64,000 nt of DNA from Sepioteuthis lessoniana (GCA_963585895.1 OY757911.1:92284514-92348513), one strand, 5' to 3'; shown: positions 43,431 to 54,577, numbered from the stretch's first letter. The notes: a model not told the origin generated them from the letters alone. Made by a program: numbers and translations.

Positions 43431-43914
43431 ATGATCTTATCCTATTACATACATTTGGGTTATAGGCAAAGGGAACCTAGAATACAGGAAATGAAACTTC
43501 ACAACAACACTTTACATTTTCTTTTTATTTTACACGGTATCAAAGTTTCTTCTAAAGTACATAAGTATGTTGTATTAGGTGTTCATACGTATTTGTGAAA
43601 AGACGTTAAAGAATACGGGTATGTAATTTATAACACTATGTAACAATGTTTTCTTTTCCTTGTTCCAGGGAAGAAAGTGTTATTTTCCAATTCCTTATGC
43701 CTTAAATAAATGGTTATTTTTCTTTTCATGCTTTTGTGACTTGAGTAATGGCATTTTTAAGAAAAAATAGAATAATTGAGGTTGATGTATGGAAATAACT
43801 TATAATACAGTTATAAAACAGGCAAAATATTTTTGTTTATTTTTGCATAAATTTAGCATAAAAACTTGTGAATTTTAATTCCTATGATGTTTTATATAGA
43901 CTTTATATAAGTCG

Positions 43915-44075
43915 TTCTGTTTCTTTGTTTAATGACATATAAAACTTTATGGATTACTTAATGCCAAAGCTATCCTTGTAGAAGAACAGCAATAGTACTA
44001 TTTCATCTATAGTTGAGGGAATAAGGGAGTTCATACCTTTTCCCTAGAGTATTAGTCCGAGAATGAACGTAAAAG
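43915..44075 (-). mobile_element. SINE-A, diverged, inside duplication copy 1
   Basis: 'gtttaatgacatataaaact' and 'acttaatgccaaagctatcc' are the reverse-complement tail, and 'ggagttcataccttttccct' the body. The head is lost. It is absent from the second duplication copy. Confidence 0.65.
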
Positions 44076-44079
44076 CACT

Positions 44080-44241
44080 GGCTTCCAAATTTAAGTCATT
44101 TCTTGTCGTCAGCCAGTTACTAATAGACTGGCCCCATCCAAAAATCCACAATTCCCACGCATGAACGTTTCTGGCACATACCACGAGATTTCCCTTGGTT
44201 GACACCTTGCTGTTAGACACCCAGCCGAGCATCAATTTCAC
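44080..44241 (-). other. Short open stretch with a conserved partner at 46.4 kb
   Basis: The minus strand reads KLMLGWVSNSKVSTKGNLVV, then CARNVHAWELWIFGWGQ. The paralogous segment at 46399-46560 reads KLVPGCMTDTKVSIEETLSV, then GERNVHVWDLLILRKEGEG. Shared residues (KVS, RNVH, W-L-I) are kept although the DNA has diverged. No known domain is recognised. This could be an old duplicated exon or part of an unknown element. Confidence 0.3.
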
Positions 44242-44522
44242 TCACGGTGTGAGGCACCCATATCATTAACATCATGTATATTCGGAAACAGTAATTTTAT
44301 AAGAAGGCGCTCTAGTTGAAATGTAAGAAATGATCAATTTTGGAGATGTTTTCTGTCTGATTAGAATGCAGGCAATCAGGAAACCGTCCTTCTTCTCATA
44401 ATTAATGCAGGAATCTATGATATTTCAAACAGCAGGTGGACCTAAAAGATACAGGACTGGGCGTCCTAACATCTAGAAAGCAGCTAAAGTAGTCAAGGAC
44501 CCTCGTAAAGGAAAGAACAGTG

Positions 44523-44524
<2 letters not shown>

Positions 44525-44554
<30 letters not shown>
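44525..44554. repeat. Poly-A run
   Basis: About 29 A. The 150 bases upstream have no AATAAA and no known retroposon, so I leave its origin open. Confidence 0.8.
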
Positions 44555-44556
<2 letters not shown>

Positions 44557-44924
44557 AGTAGATGCTGTTTTAGGACTCACAAAACTACCAAAGCGGCAGA
44601 ATGCAGTAAAACACACACACACACGTATGTGGCACAAAAGCAACGTAGACACTCAGGGGACTGTAATCTTTGTCGGGTGGGGGGGCGTAGCTCACGTCTG
44701 CTCATGGATTTACGTCAGAATGAGGGACTAATCATCATAGTGAACACATGTAGCATAGTGGGGTGCTAAACATGGAGACATTATAGAGCTTGTTTATTAC
44801 TATGGCTTCTGAAACCTCGCTGTCTCAAAGGTTTCATTTCTGAATTTCTCTTTTTATAACATACATATGCTTTTTTATGATATTAAGCTACTTGACTCGT
44901 TTACTGTTTGGTTGTGTGTTTGGA

Positions 44925-45505
44925 TTTTATGGCATATCATCTTTTTGGGGTTATTTAATGCCAAATCCATTTTTATACAAAAAAAAACCCAGTTCTGTTT
45001 CAAACAATGCAGTTTAGTATAATTCAACAGTTTAATTCTCAAAAACATTTCTATTTCAAGCTATTCATTGTAGTCAAACAGTTTCATTTCAAACAATTAA
45101 TATTATAAGTATAGTTTTTGTTTACACTCAGTTAAATGTCAAAACAGTTCGATTTCAAACAATTCAGTTTAGCATACAAAAACAGTCCCATTTCAAGCAG
45201 ATCTCTATAGCATAAGTATGCACTTTAACTGTCTAGTTCTATTTCAAGCAATTCAGTTTAGTATTAGTACACAGTTTAGTTCTATTTGACCTATCGATTG
45301 GACTCCATCAGGTGCTACCAGTCCGGGCGAGAGTGGGCCTGGGAGTAATTACATTGAAGAGGTACTCTGCATTCTCCAAAGCTCCAGTATTATTCACCAT
45401 CAGATTGTTTCGTGTCTTATCCCGGACACTCGTTTGGGGGTGTCTTACTTCTCTGCAGAGAAGCTGTTGGTGTATTTCACAGCCCCAGTCGACTAGGCAA
45501 ATACG
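44925..45505 (-). repeat. Family-D repeat, long copy
   Basis: On the minus strand: head near 45480-45505, middle 45295-45470, about five internal units (45040-45290, e.g. 'aacaattcagtttagcatac'), and one tail (44935-44985). Confidence 0.8.
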
Positions 45506-45649
45506 GTTTATCATGCGAAATATTTAATAAATTTAATAACTTGGCATTTCCCCGACACCTGAGTTCCATTCTGAATCTGTATACGCCAGGAAGCCCCTAC
45601 AACAATTTCAAATGCTTTTATTCGTTTTTTTTTTTCAATAACAACTCTT

Positions 45650-46172
45650 GTTCACTTAGTGTTTCTTTGTCACTTCTTGAAACTCGTATAAGAGATTGCT
45701 ACTTGATTTCCAGAGGCGAATTAAATGGACAAACACATTTTTCTTTTATTTTCAACGTTTATTATTTTAATATATCAGGCCGGTCTTTTACGCGTCTTCA
45801 ATCGTCCATCTTTAAAAGGAAGAAAGTCGGTATTTTATAAAAGTTTATGTCGAAGCCTCTGAGAAAATGGCCTCCTAGAATTGGTAACTCTTTAAAAAGT
45901 ATATATTTTCCATCACTCGTTTGAAAATGAATTATTCAAAAACCGAAAGTCATTTGCTCTTTACGTTTCAAATCAAGTTCAGCTTTTCATCCCTTCCTCT
46001 CTGTTAAAACATTTACAATTGGGCCCGGATTGACAATACTGTAGGTAAGAGATCGGGACTAGAGCCATTACATGACATTAGCCCCCTGCAATCAGTCTAT
46101 CCTGAATTAATATCTACCGCAGCTCGAATCAAACATGTCATTCTGTGAACCGAGGTCAAACTTTGATTTTTA

Positions 46173-46208
<36 letters not shown>

Positions 46209-46545
46209 CTTCAATGATCTTTCTCTTATACACACATATGGATTATAGGCAAAGCAAACATAGAATATAATAGATATTCTTTTAGGAAACTTTTTATTTC
46301 AATTGTTTACACAGTTTGTCGAAGTTTCTCGGAAAGTGTGCGGCTGATGGTAATTTTGTTTAATAGCCCACTTACAAATGGATCAGGTAGTGGCTTCGCT
46401 ATCTTCGAAATTTAAGTCGTCCCTCACCCTCTTTCCGTAAAATCAACAAATCCCACACGTGAACGTTTCTCTCACCAACCGATAGAGTTTCCTCGATAGA
46501 TACCTTGGTGTCGGTCATGCAGCCGGGTACCAGTTTTAATTTATT
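45650..46545 (+). repeat. Diverged duplication, copy 2
   Basis: Counterpart of 42380-44240 with a simple ATCT array (46165-46207) where copy 1 has a long minisatellite, and without the SINE-A. Confidence 0.7.
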
Positions 46546-46645
46546 ACACAAAGTATCTCTCGAAATTAGAATTTTACAGAAAATCAATACTTATTTGTGG
46601 ATGATAATCTCTCTCTCTACCGCTTTCTCTCTCACTATCCCCGTA

Positions 46646-46690
46646 TATATATATATATATATATATATGTTTATATGTGTGTGTGGGGGA
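46646..46690. repeat. TA and TG microsatellite
   Basis: TA units, then 'gtttatatgtgtgtgtg'. Confidence 0.9.
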
Positions 46691-46761
46691 TATATGTGTA
46701 TATTGATCTTGTTTTCGACGTAGAGAGATTAAAGACCACGGATATTACGAAACATGAATTG

Positions 46762-46830
46762 TTTTTATTTGTTTAACGGTATACCAACTTGTTATAGGTT
46801 ATTTAATGACAAAATACGATTAATTTATAT
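46762..46830 (-). repeat. Family-D 3' tail
   Basis: 'gtttaacggtataccaactt' and 'ggttatttaatgacaaaata' are the reverse-complement tail. Confidence 0.55.
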
Positions 46831-47037
46831 ACGTCTGATTAGAATTATGACTATTTTTATTTTCAATTTCCCATTGCTGTCATCTTTTTATTTACACTCT
46901 TTTTTACTCGAATATAATTGACATTTTTTGTACACTTATATGGTATTAAACATTTCTATCTATTACCAACAATTTAAACACAAGTACATGACCTATTAAA
47001 TGAAACACAGTTTTTCCAAGCACGATACTATTGTATA

Positions 47038-47228
47038 GATGCACTACAGAGACGCTAACTAAACGTATGGAGAAAAAACTTGTCGGCAATTACACAAGAA
47101 TGCTGCGAGCAGTATTAAACAAGTCCTGGAGGCAGCACCCCACAAAGCAGCAGGTGTACGGTCACTTACCACCCACCTCGAAAAATATCTAAGTTAGACG
47201 AACCAGACATGTGGGTCATTGCTGGAGA
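47038..47228 (+). mobile_element. EN-type LINE C-terminal fragment
   Basis: The translation includes LTKRMEKKLVGNYTRMLRAV, then LNKSWRQHPTKQQVYGHLPP and RRTRHVGHCWR. It breaks off at about 47228 against a reverse SINE-C. Confidence 0.75.
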
Positions 47229-47457
47229 CCCGAGGGTGACGCGAAAGCTCCCTTTTCAATAGCTACTACACCGAGGTACAGGGGAGGGTGTTACTCCTTT
47301 CCCTGTATTGCTCCACTTTACCGATGATCCGTGCCTTATAATGCAGAGTGTTAAGCAAGGAGGCATCAATTACCATTTTTGAGACTTTGGTATGACTCGA
47401 TTGAACCCCGGTCTCGAAGGTCATTGGCCAATACTCTACCAATTAGGCCAATGGGCC
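47229..47457 (-). mobile_element. SINE-C, near full length
   Basis: Reverse complement: 3' end 'ccgagggtgacgcgaaagct' on the left and head 'ctctaccaattaggccaatg' on the right, with the B box near 47400 ('attgaaccccgg'). Confidence 0.8.
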
Positions 47458-47875
47458 TTTTTCAAATAAACAATTGAATATATGCTGCTCTGGCAACTAT
47501 TTCAAAACACAAGTTTGGAAATGTTGTGGTTTGTTTTATCAGAAAAACAAGATTCGTCGAATTCTATGGTTACCACGTATTCGTCAAGTTTAATTAAATT
47601 TGTTTTAATCTATAAAGTGCATACCTCAATCGCTCTCAGTCCAATCTAAATTAGTTTGGTATGTCAATACTCAGTGATGAGGATTTTTTATGGAGTTTCA
47701 GATGGTGGGGAAAATTCTTTGGAGTGACACATCTTTGTGCGATCTAAATTATTCAATAAAACCATATTTGTTTAAACAATGAATTAAATAATAATTTCCT
47801 GAAAATAAAACAATAGAAATTGCACCAATCATGCAGTGGGAATTTTTTCTTGCTTATTTATCCAAGTAAGTACCT
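47458..47875. other. AT-rich spacer
   Basis: No gene recognised. Confidence 0.5.
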
Positions 47876-47877
47876 GT

Positions 47878-48372
47878 CCCGTTTGCTGGGGCAGTAGAGT
47901 ACACCAATTGCATCTCTGCAGCAGGGTATGACCTCAACCCCTACACTAAACAGTCTGATGATGTGGTTTCAGCCCTGGGGCTTTGCGGAATGTAGAGTAC
48001 CCTTTCATTACGATTGCTCCCGGTACAATTCTGACCTGGAGCGTTGGCACCTATTTATTGGTCAAATAGAACAGTTTCAACATTCAAACTGTGTGCGAAA
48101 AAATAGTTTATGTTAAATCGAATTGTAGGAGATGGAACTGTTTGACTATTTAACGGTATGTAAACTAAAGACTGATATTTAACTGAATTTTTAAATACTT
48201 GATACCATTACCCTGTGTGTAAAAATGAGCTCAGGCTGGTTTTAGAATATTATTCAAAAACTATCTGTTTACAAATCAAATATATATATTTGATATATAT
48301 GTATGAACAGGATTTGGCATTACATAATGGACAAGTGTTATACAAGTGTTTATATGCTATAAAACCCAAATT
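47878..48372 (+). repeat. Family-D repeat
   Basis: Head 'gtagagtacaccaattgcat', middle 'cctttcattacgattgctcc', internal units and tail 'aggatttggcattacataat'. The next family-D copy is inserted at its 3' end. Confidence 0.8.
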
Positions 48373-48383
48373 AACAAACATCT

Positions 48384-48799
48384 ATTGCCCAGTCGGCTGG
48401 AGCTGTTGAATACACCTACTGCCCCTCTTCAGACAGGTAAGACCTCCAAAAGAGTGTCCAGGAAATGATACAAAACAATCTGATGGTGAAGTTTTAGGGA
48501 TGCTGAAGCTTTAGGGAATGCGGAGTAACCATTCATTGTTATCGCTCCCAGGTCCACTCTAGCCTGGATTGGTGGCACCTGATTGGGTCCTGTGTAGTTA
48601 TGCTAAACTGAATAGGTTGAATTAGAACTGTTCGAATAAACTAAGTAGCTTGAAATAGAGATGATTTTGACAATTAAACTGTGTACTCATGTTAAACTGA
48701 ATTGTTTGAAATAGAACTGATGATTTGTATAAAAATGGATTTGGTACAAAAGTTACTATGCCATAAAACCCAACCAACCAACCAACCAACCAAGAAGAA
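48384..48799 (+). mobile_element. Family-D retroposon, 416 bp, near-exact TSD
   Basis: Flanked by AACAAACATCT (48373-48383) and AACAAACGTCT (48800-48810), which differ at one base. It starts 'attgcccagtcggctgga' and ends in repeated CAAC units (48774-48792). It sits at the AACC-type end of the preceding copy. Confidence 0.8.
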
Positions 48800-48810
48800 A
48801 ACAAACGTCT

Positions 48811-49340
48811 TCGTTAGAAAGTATTCGTTTAACCCCACCCCCGCCACGAGTACAATGAGGCACATGAATGGAGTGAAACTCAAACAGAATCGTCTAGGGT
48901 TCGAACTCTGATTGCCAATTCCATTTCCTACACTAAGCGTTCCTTAATCGAGATTAGCATGAAAAGAAAAAATAAAAAACAAAATGAAAAAAAAGAAAAA
49001 TTTACAAACACAAATACCAAACAAAACAAAGTAATCTAAATTCTAATTATCTCGCTATCATCGATATTGATCCTTTACAAAATTGATATCAGTACCGCTA
49101 CAAAACAGGAATTTTTCTGCCGGATGTACTTGTCATCTATATTGTATTTATAATCTATATTCCTTTAAAGTACAACAGATATGGTTTATTGATTAGACAT
49201 TATCAGATATGAAGAAAATATGATGCCTATAAAACTTGATCGAGACATTTTATTTTACGTTAAATACATATTCAAATATATTCAAATACATGAACAACTG
49301 AATTAAAAATATTTGTATTCATAGTTATCTAAATTATCAG
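48811..49340. other. AT-rich spacer
   Basis: No gene recognised. Confidence 0.5.
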
Positions 49341-49384
49341 AATTTATTGGTTTAGTTGCATATCTTGGCATTTTGTCAAGTCCT

Positions 49385-49426
<42 letters not shown>
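49341..49426 (-). repeat. Family-D tail fused to a TA microsatellite
   Basis: 'cttggcattttgtcaagtcc' then 'tgtttatatatata'. The TA run (49387-49426) starts exactly at the point in the tail where intact copies have a short TATATATGTATA segment. Confidence 0.7.
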
Positions 49427-49429
<3 letters not shown>

Positions 49430-49654
49430 CAGAATTTCTTCATTGATGCATATGTTGATAAATCTTCAATAATTAGTTATTTCCCTAGTACTTTCTGCCC
49501 AATTTGGCGCCATCATCAGAGGAGGATGTATTACGAAAGTGATGTAACTTTTGCATGTACATTACTACTTTGTAAGAAGGAGCGTTTGTACTGTTGTATA
49601 TATAGCGTTTACTTTTAGAATTTGTTTATATAAATAGCGTTAGTAGCTAAAGAC

Positions 49655-49876
49655 ATTTCAGTACATTAGCACTGATTTCAAATTAATATGTTGTGCCTAA
49701 TATTGTTTTTAATATTTTTTCATCGAAATTAATTTTGCTAAAGTACATTAGCACTGGTTTAAAAAATAATTCTATTAAGTTTGTGTTGTATTTTCCTAAT
49801 ATGTAGAGCCTAATAATGTTTTTGATATTAAATAAGATGAAAAAAATTTAAAAACAATATTAGGCACTACATATTA
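49655..49876. repeat. Direct repeats closed by an inverted repeat
   Basis: 'gtacattagcactg' occurs near 49661 and 49743. The block 'gtgcctaatattgttttta' (49693-49724) returns inverted at 49836-49867 with few mismatches, and the pairing extends outward through 'taatatgt'. A hairpin with arms of about 38 bp. Confidence 0.7.
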
Positions 49877-49882
49877 GGAACA

Positions 49883-49980
49883 TACATGGTGCACTCAATA
49901 ATTTTCCAGACTTTTTTACAGGCATTTAAAATTGTCGTAGACTCTTGAAAATTCACTATGTTATTGCTATACATCTTATC
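49883..49980 (+). mobile_element. Mariner left end only
   Basis: It matches 55346-55440 of the other copy: 'catggtgcactcaataattt', 'ttaaaattgtcgtagactct' and 'cactatgttattgctataca'. It breaks off at about 49980 against LINE sequence. The TA before it (49881-49882) fits the mariner target. Confidence 0.75.
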
Positions 49981-50828
49981 TTGTTTTCGTGATAGGTGGT
50001 AGGTGATCGTAAAGCTGCTGCTTTGTTGGATGCTGCTTCCAGGTTTTATTCAATATTGCTCGCAACATTCTTGTGTTGTTGTCAAGGTTTTTCTCCGTAC
50101 GTTTAGTTAGCGTATATGTGGCGCATCCATATAGCAGTATCGACACGACCGCTGCTTGGAAGAAACAGCGTTTTATTTTATCAGTCTGGTCTAACTTCCA
50201 TTGACTACCGATAGCTGTCCATGCCTTTTTCTAGTCGCGTGTTGATGTCTGTCTCGATTGATGGGACACTGCTTCCTAGGTAGGTGAACTTGTCAACTAG
50301 TTTCAGAGAGCTACTGTTTAGTGTGAAGATGTCACCTGCTTGATTAAAGAAGGTATATTAGGTCTTTTGTGCATTGACATGGAGGCTTATGTGTGCAGCG
50401 GCTCGTTCCAGACTCTGTAGCAGGGGTACGGCTTGAGCGGGTGCATTTGCCAGAAACGCTATGTCCTCGGCGTAGCTGGCGTCGGTAATTGTTTTGCGGG
50501 GTACCTTCTGCTTCTATCCTTTGTTAGCTTAAAACCGTTTTCTTTTATTTTATCAATAGATGTTCTAAGCACGCAGTCTGGGCAGGTGATAAAGATGGAT
50601 GGGGCTAATGTGTCTCCTTGCAGTACACCTACTACAATGTCGAAGTAGTCTGTGTCTCCATCCGAGGAACGGGCTTTTACTTTTGTGTTTCTATACAGCA
50701 TCATTATGGCTGCGACGGTTTCTTTTGTTGGGCCGTAGGCGAGTTGAATTTGCTCCATCTTTCTTCTGTGAATGGAGTCAAATGCCTTTGTAAAGTCGAC
50801 AAACAATATTGGTAGTGCTATTACCATT
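49981..50828 (-). pseudogene. EN-type LINE, RT region, truncated at its 3' side
   Basis: Minus-strand LINE covering, from right to left, FVDFTKAFDSIHRRKMEQIQ, the TKETVAAIMMLYRNTKVKA and GVLQGDTLAPSIFIT blocks, YAEDIAFLANAP (the YADD box reads YAED here, about 50456-50470), then the segment before KRSFFQ and the LYGHLPP region at about 50010. The last third of the C-terminal domain and the GAT tail are missing because the copy is cut at 49981. A 122-codon piece is open (50827-50459). Loss of the 3' end is not normal LINE behaviour and points to a later deletion. Confidence 0.8.
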
Positions 50829-50881
50829 GTCTTTTTGGGGTAGTAGTGTTATATATAGATTTATATATCTATATGGTTTAA

Positions 50882-51125
50882 TCGGCTCATTGGCCAGTTG
50901 GTACAGTGTTCACCAATGGCCAGTGAGACCTGGGTTCAATCCCAGATCGCGTCATACCAAAGACTTTAAAAATGGCACTTGATACCTCCTTGCTTTACAA
51001 CAATATAAGGTACGTATCAAGGGTAAAGGGAAGCATTCCAGGGAAAGGAGTAGCCCCTCCCCTACGCCTCAGTGTAGTAGCTATTGAAAAGGGAGCCTTT
51101 TGGTCGCCTTTAACTACGGTCGCCA
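50882..51125 (+). mobile_element. SINE-C, full length
   Basis: A box 'cattggccagttggtacag', B box 'gggttcaatcccagatcgcg', body 'accaaagactttaaaaatgg', end 'gagccttttggtcgccttta'. About 244 bp. Confidence 0.85.
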
Positions 51126-51133
51126 ACTTTACT

Positions 51134-51240
51134 ATATATGCAAGTATATATATGTACGTATATATATATATATATATGTATATATATTCGAGTAAGAGAG
51201 AGAGACATAGAGAGAGAGAGAGCGATAAAGAGAGTGAGTG
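51134..51240. repeat. TA and GA low-complexity run
   Basis: TA/TG units to about 51187, then GA-rich to 51240. Confidence 0.85.
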
Positions 51241-51575
51241 AGAGAAAGGGCGAGAAAGAGCTATTAAAAACGTTTAACGTCTTTATGTGTTAATAGAAAT
51301 AAAGAAAAATGAATTTTCATTTAATAGTAGATAAAATTCGGTTAATTGTACATGGCCACCCTCATTCAATATTTCCAAAGGACCGAGGAATTTATTTATT
51401 TAACATGCAAATTGTAAATGGACGATTATTATGTTTTTTGTGTATTTTAAACATGTACAATTCGATTGTCAACCAAAAATAATTAAATAAAATAAAAAAA
51501 TAAACAAAAATCTAAACTCAAACAAATAAATAGACCAAAATATTTAGCTAATAAAGAAATTTAATAAATATATAT

Positions 51576-51905
51576 AATGATAAAAAAATCTTAAAATATT
51601 GAAATGATAAAAAATCTTATGATGTTGATTTGATAAAAAATCTTATTCTTTTGAAATTATAAAAAAAACTTTTAATGTTAAAATCATAAAAAATCTTACG
51701 ATGTTAAATTGATAAAAACTTATTATTTTAAAATTTTAAAAATCTTAAAAAGTTAAAATCATGAAAAATCTTTTAATCTTAAAATGAACAAAATTCTCAT
51801 TGTGTTAAATTGATGAAAACCTTTATAATTTTAGAATTATAAAAATCTTATAATGTTAAAATGATAAAAAAAAAATCTTGTAAGGTTAAAATGATAAAAA
51901 AAATT
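51576..51905. repeat. 26-bp AT minisatellite, about 13 units
   Basis: Units of 25-30 bp with the consensus 'ataaaaaatcttataatgtt' plus 'aaaatg'. Thirteen can be counted, and they vary by several substitutions each. Confidence 0.85.
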
Positions 51906-52364
51906 GAAAAATACGTTTTTGTTGATTTTATACAAAATTGAGGGGTTTTCTAATTAAAGCCCAACATGAATAGAGTATAAAGTATCAATAATGGTATTAT
52001 TATGGGGACGTAATATTCGTCTCTTTTCTTTGAAAGAGATTTCTTGTTTGAGTTTGACCAGGTCGATGAATATTTAATTTGTGTGTTAAATTGTCTTTGG
52101 CTTTCATTCTTTGAGGAATTCCCGCCTCATTTTTTAATGTGTTACGGATAATTCCGCGGATTCTTAAAAGAATATTTATATGAAAGTTATTTATGCTCAA
52201 ATATTGTAGACCTATTTGAACATTATTTAAAATTAGGTGCCGGGTCGAGGATAAGGAGTCGTAAAATATCTGGGATCCTCGTGCTAAGACTGGAATTTTA
52301 ACCCCATTTTTGCCTTAAGTATCGTTCATCCATTTTAACGACACCCCGGTCAGTAACATTATCG
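51906..52364. other. AT-rich spacer
   Basis: No gene recognised. Confidence 0.5.
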
Positions 52365-52675
52365 CATATCATTCCTGGTGGGCTATATAATGCCAAAACC
52401 TGTCTTAGAAAATGATTTTTAAATGAATAGTTTGTTGGGGATATTTTTTGTATGAGCCAGAGCTCATTTGTTTACTCACATTTAAATAGCTTTGAGTATA
52501 ATAAAGGGCTAAATAGTTGTATTTGACCCGTAGATCGGAACCTAACAGGTACTACCAATCCAGGCTTAGAATGGATCTGGGAATAATAACAATGAAGGGA
52601 TACTCCACATGACCCAAATCTCCAAGACCGGTGCCTAAACATAAGATTTTTAGGGTTATATCTAGGATACTTGTT

Positions 52676-52722
<47 letters not shown>

Positions 52723-52775
52723 TCTTACCTCACTGGAGAGATTCAATCGGTGTATTCTACTCCCCCAACATGAAA
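52365..52775 (-). repeat. Family-D repeat with internal GT microsatellite
   Basis: On the minus strand: head near 52740-52775 ('caatcggtgtattctactcc'), middle 52540-52670, tail 52365-52400. A GT run (52678-52719) sits within the 'actcgtt-gtcttacc' part of the head region, so the microsatellite arose inside the repeat. Confidence 0.75.
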
Positions 52776-53086
52776 AATCTTTTAAAATTAAATTAAAAGT
52801 TATTGCGAAAGAACGGAATATTTTTTTTAATTTGATATTTTTGCTGATTATATAAGTTATATAAATGCAAATTTTTAATAATCTCTTTCGAGTGTCAGGC
52901 TCATTATCCTAAGAATATTTACTATAATTAAACAATGCCATAAAGATCAATGAATTAATGCATCTAATAAGGAAAATAAAAATTCATAAAAAATCGTTTT
53001 TCAATTGGGTTCAGTTAATAACTAATTAGTTTCTAATGAAGCGATATTTTATGATGAATAGATAAATTAAGTCTTTATTCTATTTA

Positions 53087-53090
<4 letters not shown>

Positions 53091-53134
<44 letters not shown>

Positions 53135-53144
53135 TTATGTGTGT

Positions 53145-53177
<33 letters not shown>

Positions 53178-53178
53178 T
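53091..53178. repeat. TA then TG microsatellite
   Basis: About 20 TA units, then TG units up to 53178, directly before the GC-rich block. Confidence 0.95.
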
Positions 53179-53492
53179 AACATATTGCCGCGATCGGCCT
53201 ACGAACGTAAACAGATCAGACTACATTTCGCCCTAGAGAAATAACATCCGGGTACGGCCGGAGATGATGAAGCCCTTTTTCGACTCTAACCGGCCGTTAC
53301 AGCTAAGAAGGGGGAAAATTAATATTTATCAACATTTGCAAAACACTTCTGCCAGAAATAATTCCATAAAAATGGAAGTAATACTTTTCGCTAGCCTTAG
53401 CGGGCTAAAGAAATACTTATTTTCTGCGTCCTTTTTTTTGTTGAAGAACTTTCTTATCCACGTGGCGCGACAAAAGTGGAGTTCCCTTTCTT

Positions 53493-53507
53493 TTATATAA
53501 AAAGGCT
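53493..53507 (+). promoter_or_regulatory. TATA box in the LTR-like block
   Basis: 'tttatataaaaagg' in a GC-rich setting, about 25 bases before 'cagaggtccccgcg', the start of the first internal module. Confidence 0.45.
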
Positions 53508-53523
53508 TCAGGCGGCGAAAATT

Positions 53524-54194
53524 CAGAGGTCCCCGCGAACGCTCTAGGGCGTTTGTGTGTGGCCTTTCCTCTCCAGTTTTTGGGTTGCATTCGGTAGGCC
53601 GTCTTACCTCTGGGCGGTTCTGCCGGGTGTGCCTCGGCACTGGAGATTTCCTCCGGCCTCAGGGGGCCATCCCCCCAGGCTTATACCCCCTTCGGGGGGG
53701 TTGGGTTTATTGCCTGGCGCCTGAGGCGCCCCAAAAAGGGGAATGCCGACGGGGCCGAAAGTATTTTTGACCTTGCCGGACGCGTGTGGGCTTCGGCCCT
53801 GCGACCGGGCCCACCTTAAAAACAGCCTTGTGCCATATTCGTGCGTTGGTGGGGCGCAACGATAAATACAGAGGTCCCCGCGGACCTTTTTTTCCTCTCC
53901 AGTTGTTGGGTTGCATTCGGTAGGGCGTTTTATCTCTGGACGGTTCTGCCGGATATGCCTCGACACTGGAGAGTTCCTCTGGCCTCAGGGGGCCATCCCC
54001 CCAGGCTTATACCCCCTTCGGGGGGGTTGGGTTTATTGCCTGGCGCCTAAGGCGCCCCAAAAAGGGGAATGCCGACGGGGCCGAAGGTATTTTTAGCCTT
54101 GCCGGACGCGTGTGGGCTTCGGCCCTGCGACCGGGCCCACCTTAAAAACGGCCTTGTGCCATATTCGTGCGTTGGTGGGACGCAACGATAAATA
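53524..54194 (+). repeat. Two tandem GC-rich modules (345 and 326 bp)
   Basis: Both begin 'cagaggtccccgcg' (53524 and 53869) and a third start lies at 54195. Each contains 'ccatccccccaggcttatac', the stem-forming 'cccccttcgggggg', 'gcctggcgcct-aggcgcccc', 'gaatgccgacggggcc' and 'gtgtgggcttcggccctgcg', ending 'gcaacgataaata'. Diverged relatives lie at 27637-27802, 27880-28300 and, inverted, 28510-28670. Open frames of 61-120 codons across it (both strands) reflect GC-richness and repetition; I do not consider them genes. Confidence 0.85.
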
Positions 54195-54389
54195 CAGAGG
54201 TCTACGCGGACGCTCTTAGGGGCCACTCGGCTGCACGCGGCTCGGGTCCTACGTCATCGTGGTTGCACCCACCTCGCCGCCACTTCTAGTGGTGGATTTA
54301 ACTACCCCTTTTTTACGGTCCTTTTTAAGGGCTATGAGAGGTCACCTTCTGCAGGTCGGTGCATCTCTGGCGGTCATTAATGATCACAA

Positions 54390-54577
54390 GCCTTAGCTAT
54401 CGTCTCGATATGTCCGCACAGCTTTGGCGCGAAACTGCCTTAGCTACCGCCTCGATACGTCCGCACCGCTTTGGCGCGAAACAGCCTTAGCTACCGCCTC
54501 GACACATTCGCACAGTTTTGGCGCGAAACAGCCTTAGCTATCGCCTCGATATGCCTGCACAGCTTTGGTGCGAAACA
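54390..54577 (+). repeat. 47-bp tandem repeat, four units
   Basis: 'gccttagcta' starts at 54390, 54437, 54484 and 54531, exactly 47 bp apart. Each unit ends 'tttggcgcgaaac' (the last one 'tttggtgcgaaac'). Confidence 0.9.

Larger units (their letters stand above)
42380..44240 (+). repeat. Diverged duplication, copy 1
   Basis: It matches 45650-46545 in order: 'acttgatttcttgtggtgaa' with 'acttgatttccagaggcgaa'; 'atttcaaatcaagttcagtt' with 'gtttcaaatcaagttcagct'; 'ggttataggcaaagggaacc' with 'gattataggcaaagcaaaca'; and the 44090-44235 segment with 46400-46530. Copy 1 is longer because of an expanded CTAT minisatellite and a SINE-A. Confidence 0.7.

Noticed and set aside
44375-44555. Processed pseudogene ending in poly-A
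   Set aside because: No polyadenylation signal, no recognisable coding remnant and no flanking duplication.
53555-54096. GC-rich open frames of 60-120 codons on both strands
   Set aside because: They repeat with the tandem modules, occur on both strands, and have no domain; they reflect composition.
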